A DNA stretch of 64,000 nt from positions 403,158,557 through 403,222,556 of the forward strand of contig CM077115.1 of assembly GCA_039619475.1 (NCBI GenBank), in the 5' to 3' direction. The notes under the pieces are model-generated. The model did not search any database, was not told the DNA's origin, and worked only from the letters and a program-made list of their open reading frames with translations. The position numbers and the translations under genes are program-made. Positions 60,901 through 64,000 of this stretch are shown one piece after another; position 1 is the stretch's first letter, and each line of letters opens with the position of its first letter. This DNA is from Icerya purchasi (taxonomy: Eukaryota > Arthropoda > Insecta > Hemiptera > Monophlebidae).

Positions 60901-62909
60901 TTTCTTTTTTTTTGTATAAATTCGATTTTTTACCGGTGAATATTTCGATAAAAGTTTGCTCTGGTTTTTTGTCTAGGTTACTTTTTTTTAAAAAAAAATT
61001 TAACAATTGATACGAATTTTAAAAGTTTTTCATCGATTTATAAACGTCGTCATTTAAATTAAAATTTCTAAATAATTTCAATGAATATTATATGATTAGA
61101 GTGTTTTACTGTTTTATAGGGGATGGGAAGAAAATACGGCTATGGGCCGAAATTTTATCGCATGAAATTTCTTCATGAGGTAATGTACTACATAGTGTAC
61201 GGATACGATGGACAGTTAGATTTAAAGCAAGACGAAACAAAATCGTACCTGCAATCAATGTCGTACGGACCATTTAAAGAGTATACAGATTTGCCTCAAA
61301 TATATACTCCGGAAATATCTTGGAAAATGTTTATTCCGCCATTAAAAGGATACGATGGTACACTGTAAATTATTTCTGTAATATAATGTTTCAATTTGAT
61401 TTGATCAAAAAATATTGAACAAGTACAAGATAGACAAATATCCTCACTGATAACATTGTTTGATTTATTTTCCTTCGGGAAATCAGACTGTTCGAAAGCA
61501 ATCAACTTGCGTCTGCTAACTTGTAAAGCGGGGAATTTGAAAATGCGACTTATGCGATGTTGAAAATCAAATTGAGTGTGCTGTTCAATACGGCGAATGA
61601 TAAATTGGCTTACATAATTAAAAAGATAGTTTTGTTTTGTTTTGTAACTTTTATGCGTCTCTGAACTAACGGAAGAATTCCTTTGTTCATTTCACTTGTA
61701 TGAGAACATTCTTATTTTGTTACTTACGGACAGTATTTAATTTTCAGAATGGCAGTTTGAATGCATTTACTGCTTTGAATTTATCACCGGATGACGTATG
61801 ACATAACCGATAAATGCTTCAGAATCGTTGATGGAAATTAAAGATGGGAAACCCGAATTATAGGGTCTACAACAAATCGTTTTTAATTAGAGTCTCAATA
61901 GTTTAATAATTGAAGACTGCTTTTTATTTTTTTGAGATCGAAGAAATATTAAAAAAGAGAAACCGGCTTGATAGGTGTAACCGATCTTTACGTAAGTTTA
62001 GTAAAGTTAATTATGGAGTTTTAGATAATGCGAGAAAGCCCGCTTTCTTTTTGCTCTTCCAAAAGGCAGTGACATACTGGGCGCCTTTGATCGGGTCACG
62101 TTAAATTGTTTGATTTTAAGGGGGCATGACATATCTAGCGGTTTAATTGACGCGATTAATGTTGGAACAATAAACACGTGATTATAGGCGAACTGAGTTG
62201 ATCTTTAGAAATGATACCGAATCGAGATGATTTTATAATTGTTAATGGTTCAGAATGTTATACTTGATAATTGCTGAACTTTTTAACAATATATCGATCG
62301 TTTATTGTCTAGAAAAACACTTTAAAATTGGCTGGTGATTCAATACTAATGTGTGCGCGTTAAAATAAGATTTTAAAATTATTCGCAATCAACATAAAAC
62401 CGTTTTATGTTGTATGAAATATTTAGTTAATTAATTAATACTGCGAATTTTCAAACGTATTTTCATTACTGATTTATTTAAATACAGTTTTATTGTTATT
62501 ATGATTATTACTTTTATTCGTATTATTATTATTATTTCATATTTATATCTTTATTAAGACAAATTATTAATTTTCCTTATAATTTTTACAATAGAAGTGT
62601 AAAAATTCGTATATATTTCATTTATCGGGAGAAGCAGTATTCGAAATTTCTATATAATTTGCGGCTGTCTATAAACATATTTGCATTATTTTAAGATAGT
62701 TATGTTTTTGTTTTTGCAGATTATGGTGAAGGATGGGTTTCGTGTATTGATTTGATATTAAGGTTGCCGCTTTTTATATTTTTATCTGTTGTTAATATTT
62801 CGTACCCTATTCCTGGTGTAGAAGAATATTTGGAAGATCGGATAAGGAAAAATTTGTTGTTTGAACAATTACCTGTTGAAATAAGAGATATATTGACGGC
62901 TGAAAGAAG
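38041..62909 (+). CDS. GTF3C1: TFIIIC largest subunit GTF3C1, N-terminal 828 codons (gene continues right)
   Basis: General transcription factor 3C subunit 1 (TFIIIC220) is the B-box-binding subunit of TFIIIC, which recruits TFIIIB and RNA polymerase III to tRNA genes in the nucleus. Exons: 38041-38131, 38230-38411, 39920-40059, 43071-43308, 43463-43696, 46289-46442, 49266-49482, 49780-49993, 51116-51249, 54773-54872, 57079-57262, 57975-58144, 61120-61357 and 62720-62909. All junctions are GT-AG and in phase (2486 bases). Diagnostic blocks: LDEVALEGLDG near the N-terminus, GVRGSC, the B-block winged helix (LSDLSYCMLEKIARTRYDG to LNLIT), a second winged helix (KGMSQREVSTKHGLN), LVKRRNLILKRVYEE, SWKMFIPP and YGEGWVSCIDLILRLPLFIF. 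Vertebrate GTF3C1 is about 2100 residues, so more than half lies beyond the window. Confidence 0.93.
38230..38411 (+). CDS. GTF3C1: GTF3C1 coding exon 2
   Basis: Acceptor TTTTACAG, donor TGC|GTAAGG. It encodes ALWLRLETNQHWKLKPLDDD, then FVWSIITKYNEIEWYKI and DTADEDC, matching the first predicted winged-helix region of GTF3C1 (ALW-RLE, FLW, I-FY). Confidence 0.93.
39053..39240 (+). mobile_element. tRNA-derived SINE, family A, copy 3
   Basis: A tRNA-like head (GTTAAGATGGTTGATTGCTAA, then GGAGGTCATGGGTTTCCG) is followed by CCCAGGCCTATCCAGTCTGA and GATTGGTACCA. This matches the body of the SINEs at 2299 and 5833 when those are read on the minus strand. The 3' part differs or is truncated. Confidence 0.65.
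39310..39640 (+). mobile_element. tRNA-derived SINE, family B, copy 1
   Basis: The head has a tRNA-like GGGCGGTTAGAACGTTCAGA and a weak B box (AAATTCAATCCC, 39356-39367). The body has TAAATAATTGCGTGAAGGGCAA, the counterpart of the CGTGGAAGGCAATGGCGAACC core in copy 2. The most diverged of the three copies. Confidence 0.65.
39920..40059 (+). CDS. GTF3C1: GTF3C1 coding exon 3
   Basis: Acceptor TGCAAATAG, donor GAAAA|GTAGGT. It encodes EYMSNDHVYPFSLVSSNGVR, GSCSEFSTRVNVSDF and SFEEMYEK. VYP and G-GSC correspond to VYPI and GIQGSC of vertebrate GTF3C1. A donor four bases later would include an in-frame stop. Phase 2 exit matches exon 4. Confidence 0.93.
40545..41166 (-). pseudogene. Mariner-like transposase relic
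   Basis: The minus strand reads, with stops and frameshifts, KRTHPWKE, then MKHGSNITSQKPRDKVFGII, QQGHACSVLGHERTFIHDYI, EERCAINVEHYSDALKNRIL, and finally IRKLIDR and KDHVEKLYHFYLN. This is the usual mariner order of catalytic-core middle, GTTIN--Y region and C-terminal end. The segment with the HDNA motif is damaged. The left end, CTGAGGGCGCTTCAATAACT, looks like one terminal repeat; no partner was found. Confidence 0.75.
41676..41778 (+). repeat. Dispersed repeat, copy 1 (partner at 50653)
   Basis: GCATTTTAATATTTTCACGA, ATATACTCATGATCTTCTATC, GCAAAGTTTCATCTAAATCG and GTGACTTCAACATCGTGAC match 50653-50752 with moderate divergence. Probably the tail of an unidentified mobile element. Confidence 0.7.
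42185..42560 (+). mobile_element. tRNA-derived SINE, family B, copy 2 (best preserved)
   Basis: A good B box AGTTCGATCCC (42243-42253) follows GGAGGTCACG. Next come TAAATAAATAATCGCTAATAA, the core CGTGGAAGGCAATGGCGAAC (about 42309-42328) and ACCACCACGT-like sequence, typical of insect tRNA-SINEs. The element ends in a GA-rich tail (AGAAAGAGAGAAGAG). Sense orientation in GTF3C1 intron 3. Confidence 0.8.
43071..43308 (+). CDS. GTF3C1: GTF3C1 coding exon 4 (B-block-binding winged helix)
   Basis: Acceptor TTTTCTAAAG, donor ACAG|GTATAA. The first G completes K after exon 3. It encodes FISNIVAVASQEKRE, LPQEFNRELELSDLSYCMLE, KIARTRYDGCISLFLK, AFYYWNQLHNLNLITVQ. This is the B-block TFIIIC domain, a winged helix that contacts the B box of tRNA genes. 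Confidence 0.95.
43463..43696 (+). CDS. GTF3C1: GTF3C1 coding exon 5
   Basis: Acceptor TGTTTTCAG, donor TCGAAG|GTAATT. It has 78 codons: TFTFKKQPRMVSCKVLHLPV, FYEKIPSKIEEYIIRIIDYL, LPEKEALVSEVRSRLNLP and KLFKENVISK. It aligns with the region after NGLI in GTF3C1, with the LR-ELGL-type helix. Confidence 0.92.
43697..46288 (+). other. GTF3C1: GTF3C1 intron 5
   Basis: Intron of 2592 bases, AT-rich with a few less AT-rich patches (about 44500-44620, 44970-45200). No mobile element could be identified. A small undetected exon cannot be excluded, but the flanking exons join in phase 0. Confidence 0.65.
46289..46442 (+). CDS. GTF3C1: GTF3C1 coding exon 6
   Basis: Acceptor TATTTCTAG, donor CCAG|GTATAT. 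It encodes NVPYRYLYPDAQMSEYLSKN, GMEKSLRIFALKNQ and a basic tail. Conservation here is lower than in neighbouring exons. The call rests on the open frame, the splice sites and exact phase agreement with exons 5 and 7. Confidence 0.78.
46443..49265 (+). other. GTF3C1: GTF3C1 intron 6
   Basis: Intron of 2823 bases. Its middle is a near-palindrome of about 0.95 kb (47088-48022), described separately. The flanks are AT-rich with an 11-G run at the palindrome edge. No gene seen. Confidence 0.8.
47088..48022. repeat. Long near-palindrome (foldback element) with nested direct repeats
   Basis: The left half, reverse-complemented, matches the right half over its whole length with moderate divergence. 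Outer: AAATTTACAATTTGATCAAA then AAGGTACGCC at 47097 pairs with GGCGTACCTTTTCGATGAAT at 47989. Middle: GTTTATACCTTTGAAACAAC (47181) pairs with GTTGTTTCAAAGGTATAAAC (47917). Inner: AATTATAAACTTAATTGAGA (47521) pairs with a degenerate partner ending near 47614. Each arm also contains two direct copies of a GTGCAAATAACATAAAATAT unit. The spacer at the centre is only about 30 bases (near 47552-47582). Confidence 0.88.
49266..49482 (+). CDS. GTF3C1: GTF3C1 coding exon 7 (second winged helix)
   Basis: Acceptor AATATTGCAG, donor TTCAG|GTAATT. It encodes DALIRYRRELKEPIVSQVLR, SINEVGIKGMSQREVSTKHG, LNMLMSRAILKRLLKMD. This is the extended winged-helix (KGISQAE-type) segment of GTF3C1. Entry G|AT and exit AG|G agree with the adjoining exons. 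Confidence 0.95.
49780..49993 (+). CDS. GTF3C1: GTF3C1 coding exon 8
   Basis: Acceptor TATTTTTAG, donor GTGAG|GTAGAT. It encodes RYFSKQFDLSKRQEYDSLLQ, corresponding to the region ending in the DLSRQYQ block, then a low-complexity Ser/Asn/Glu linker. The linker is expected to be disordered. Confidence 0.9.
50136..50394. mobile_element. Foldback MITE in GTF3C1 intron 8
   Basis: Nearly the whole 259 bases fold on themselves: GTACC-ATTAATAAA at the left pairs with TTTATTAATAACGTAC at the right. CAACTACTAAGGTATATAAT pairs with TTGTATACCTTAGTAGTTTA. CTCTGGGAACATTTTCAATA pairs with TATTGAAAATATTCCAGAG. The loop is short, near 50255. No coding capacity. Confidence 0.85.
50653..50752 (+). repeat. Dispersed repeat, copy 2 (partner at 41676)
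   Basis: It shares GGCGCATTCTAATATTTTAC, ATATACTCATAACTTCTATC, GCAAAATTTCATGAAAATCG and GTGACCCCAACGTGACGTCT with 41676-41778. Both copies have the same orientation, in different introns of one gene. Confidence 0.7.
51116..51249 (+). CDS. GTF3C1: GTF3C1 coding exon 9 (linker)
   Basis: Acceptor TATTAATAG, donor GATAT|GTAAGT. It encodes IPEIKVEEPAVPLNSMKRKN, TDEVEMVNSAEVKKAKYSLL, NDHD: a charged, probably disordered linker with a basic, nuclear-signal-like MKRK. Identity comes from context: phases 0 in and 2 out fit both neighbours. Confidence 0.82.
51822..51981. repeat. Compound, self-complementary dinucleotide microsatellite
   Basis: In order: (TA)n, a CG/CA mixture, (CA)n, (TA)n, (GT)n, (GC)n, then GTGTGA-type repeats. 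The CA half and the GT half are complementary about the central TA run, so the block can fold into a long hairpin. Alternating purine-pyrimidine GT and GC runs also favour Z-DNA. Confidence 0.95.
53755..54115 (+). mobile_element. tRNA-derived SINE, family B, copy 3
   Basis: A tRNA-like head (CCGAGCAGTTGAAATGCTTG, then GGGTCCTGAATTCGAGAATC) is followed by the core GCGTGAAAGGTAATGGCCAAC (about 53873-53893), then GTGCGCGCG, ACTGTATTTGTATCGCGGCA and a GA-rich tail. It aligns along its whole length with 42185-42560. Sense orientation. Confidence 0.78.
54773..54872 (+). CDS. GTF3C1: GTF3C1 coding exon 10
   Basis: Acceptor AATTTATAG, donor ATTAAA|GTAAGT. It encodes IIAANSLRLVKRRNLILKRV, YEEQVVYGYGNLIK, matching the conserved YRLLKRRNLIIEAV segment of GTF3C1. 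The first A completes the ATA codon begun in exon 9. Confidence 0.94.
54873..57078 (+). other. GTF3C1: GTF3C1 intron 10
   Basis: Intron of 2206 bases. Its centre is a deleted mariner element on the minus strand (55358-56272). The flanks are AT-rich with an ATT microsatellite near 56895-56950. Confidence 0.8.
55358..56272 (-). mobile_element. Internally deleted mariner element with terminal repeats
   Basis: Ends: AGGTGTGACTATTAAATAAC (from 55358) mirrors GTTATTTAATAGCCACACCT (to 56270), about 28 bases with few mismatches. The minus strand codes the transposase start (STEFYALLKAAYGENSLSRA and RVFFWSDDF), then jumps to the C-terminal part (PEGQTVNQNYYLQVLETL, KSWILH-stop-VNTPAHN, QVLYSPDLASCDFFLFPKVK). 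The middle, including the first catalytic Asp, is missing. The usual HDN of the second Asp is replaced by stop-V-N. The element is therefore inactive. Confidence 0.88.
57079..57262 (+). CDS. GTF3C1: GTF3C1 coding exon 11
   Basis: Acceptor CTGTTTAG, donor CGAAG|GTAAAT. It encodes YLKEEERKEGIVTNACRRSL, IRIVDFFTNKNQLKVIQKHV and RFKDLVFICRPDINE, corresponding to the KCCKKSIVRLV and VDLVVHPSM region of vertebrate GTF3C1, another winged-helix unit. Confidence 0.94.
57975..58144 (+). CDS. GTF3C1: GTF3C1 coding exon 12
   Basis: Acceptor CATTCCAG, donor TCTCAA|GTGCGT. It encodes DHPVIQSLMQQTAINLSVKY, then a basic Lys/Ser linker and IFASNVIQLQWSQ. The DPLVRSAIEQ-like helix is recognisable. Entry G|AT fits exon 11 and exit phase 0 fits exon 13. 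Confidence 0.9.
58145..61119 (+). other. GTF3C1: GTF3C1 intron 12
   Basis: Intron of 2975 bases. A less AT-rich patch at about 58500-59180, with a small open frame (58995-59177), may be mobile-element debris but matches no protein I know. Otherwise AT-rich. Confidence 0.65.
61120..61357 (+). CDS. GTF3C1: GTF3C1 coding exon 13
   Basis: Acceptor GTTTTATAG, donor GATG|GTACAC. It encodes GMGRKYGYGPKFYRMKFLHE, VMYYIVYGYDG, then EYTDLPQIYTPEISWKMFIP, PLKGYD. It aligns with the [20 protein letters not shown] and SWMRYIPP blocks. The frame runs a few codons into the intron to a TAA, but the donor and next exon show the true path. Confidence 0.93.
62720..62909 (+). CDS. GTF3C1: GTF3C1 coding exon 14 (last in window)
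   Basis: Acceptor GTTTTTGCAG, donor AGAAG|GTAATT. It encodes DYGEGWVSCIDLILRLPLFI, FLSVVNISYPIPGVEEYLED and the LLFEQLPVEIRDILTAERR end, matching FGWALVSDILLCLPLSIF and LIRFLPRPIRQQLLYKRRY of GTF3C1. Exit phase 2. The next exon (start of the YIFS-like block) was not found before 64000. Confidence 0.94.
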
Positions 62910-64000
62910 GTAATTGTAAAATACATATCAATAATATCAGTGTTATTATTCTTTTTAATATATAAGTTATAGTGGTCTTTTACCTAGTCATTATAAAACA
63001 ATTCTGGTAATTAATACTTAAAAAATTTAAAAAAAAATTATTATTAAAAAGTCTGAAACTTTTAAATAACTTTAAAAAAGAAATAAAATAACCCCCGCAA
63101 AATATAAGTAAATTACTTAAGAAAAAAAGAAAACTTTCGTTAATGAAATGTTTTCAATAGAGCAAAGTATGATAAGCGCACTAATAAATGATTTTGCGAA
63201 CAGGAAATCATTGATGAGCAACAGTTGCTAGCAGTTTTTGATGAAAAATTAGAAGAGAAAACTTATCTAGGATGATTTATTTCTAGCAGTGCTTCGACAG
63301 TCGTCTTTCAGATAGACATTGAAAAAACTAACGGATATTTTTTTAAATTATTATATGTTAGATCGATTTTTTGAGAAAAAAATTCTATTCTACTCCTTGC
63401 TTCTTTGTTAATACAGTGTATATTATGTATTTTATAAGAGCCCTGGTATTAAAGAAAAAAAGTAATTTATAAAATTATTTTATTTATTTATTTTTCATTT
63501 GTTAAGTTATTAATTTAAACAAAAAGAATAAAATTTCATAACAACTAAAAAGTTGAAACCAACCCACGTGATCCATATACCCACGAAAACTATGTTCTTC
63601 GCATAACCGGCTCACACATATGCGTGGGTTGAGTCCAATATGCAGTACTCCATTTAAATATATATTTTAAAGAATAAAATCTGCGTGGGCTAGATTCAAT
63701 ATGTGACCTTGCTTTCTTTATGTATGTGTAAGCGATTCGTAGAACAGTATTCGCATAGCGAGCGTTAGGAAAAATTTACTGATGGTAAATATTTTTTACT
63801 ACTAATAATTTCAACGATTTATTTAAATTTATTAAAATAACCTAAGATAATTTAAAGGTAATAAAACTGATGTAAAAGTGTACTAATCACAAGAGTGAGG
63901 CCAGGATAAAAAAACAAAAACGAATAAACTAAAAAATTAACGAATGATAATTTTAAATGTTTTTTTTTTAAAATTATTGTTGAATATCAATAGAAAAACT
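62910..64000 (+). other. GTF3C1: GTF3C1 intron 14 (partial)
   Basis: AT-rich sequence with no further GTF3C1 exon recognised, presumably intron. A pair of related CCCACG/GCGTGGG-containing segments occurs at about 63560-63690, unassigned. Confidence 0.6.

Noticed and set aside
61120..61368. Possible end of GTF3C1 at the TAA at 61366
   Set aside because: A proper donor at 61358 and the conserved, in-phase exon 14 at 62720 show that the gene continues.
1..64000. CRISPR arrays, bacterial operons or prophage genes
   Set aside because: None seen. All supported genes are spliced eukaryotic genes, and the repeats are eukaryotic mobile elements.

Overview
The window is animal nuclear DNA, almost certainly from an insect. 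It is strongly AT-rich, its genes are broken by many GT-AG introns of roughly 0.1 to 4 kb, and the introns and spacers are littered with decayed eukaryotic mobile elements (non-LTR retrotransposons, tRNA-derived SINEs, mariner, Helitron, foldback MITEs). The SINE and LINE types look arthropod, perhaps hemipteran; that finer placement is a guess. No bacterial genes, CRISPR array or operon structure is present.

Three conserved genes can be assembled exon by exon, with the splice phases checked at each junction. (1) Positions 1-20202, minus strand: the N-terminal 604 codons of the SKI2 RNA helicase (SKIC2/SKIV2L, Drosophila twister), in nine coding exons. The gene continues off the left edge. 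(2) Positions 25571-25969, plus strand: a complete three-exon gene for ribosomal protein S29 (uS14), 56 residues. (3) Positions 38041-62909, plus strand: the N-terminal 828 codons of GTF3C1, the largest subunit (B-box-binding) of TFIIIC, in fourteen exons. It continues off the right edge.

SKI2 points left, while RPS29 and GTF3C1 point right. The spacers are about 5.4 kb (20.2-25.6 kb) and about 12 kb (26.0-38.0 kb), and no further gene could be recognised in them. All three products act in RNA metabolism or translation (cytoplasmic 3'-5' mRNA decay, the small ribosomal subunit, RNA polymerase III initiation), but nothing shows that they are co-regulated.

The mobile-element layer holds a Helitron helicase relic (SKI2 intron 6), two adjacent 5'-truncated LINEs (SKI2 intron 3), three mariner relics (32.7, 40.6 and 55.4 kb), two tRNA-SINE families with three copies each, and several hairpin or terminal-inverted-repeat elements. 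The most unusual structures are a LINE carrying an inverted second copy of part of its own reverse transcriptase, a near-palindrome of about 0.95 kb in GTF3C1 intron 6, and a long self-complementary compound microsatellite in GTF3C1 intron 9. I found no convincing new multi-gene system; the novelty is in the repeat structures.
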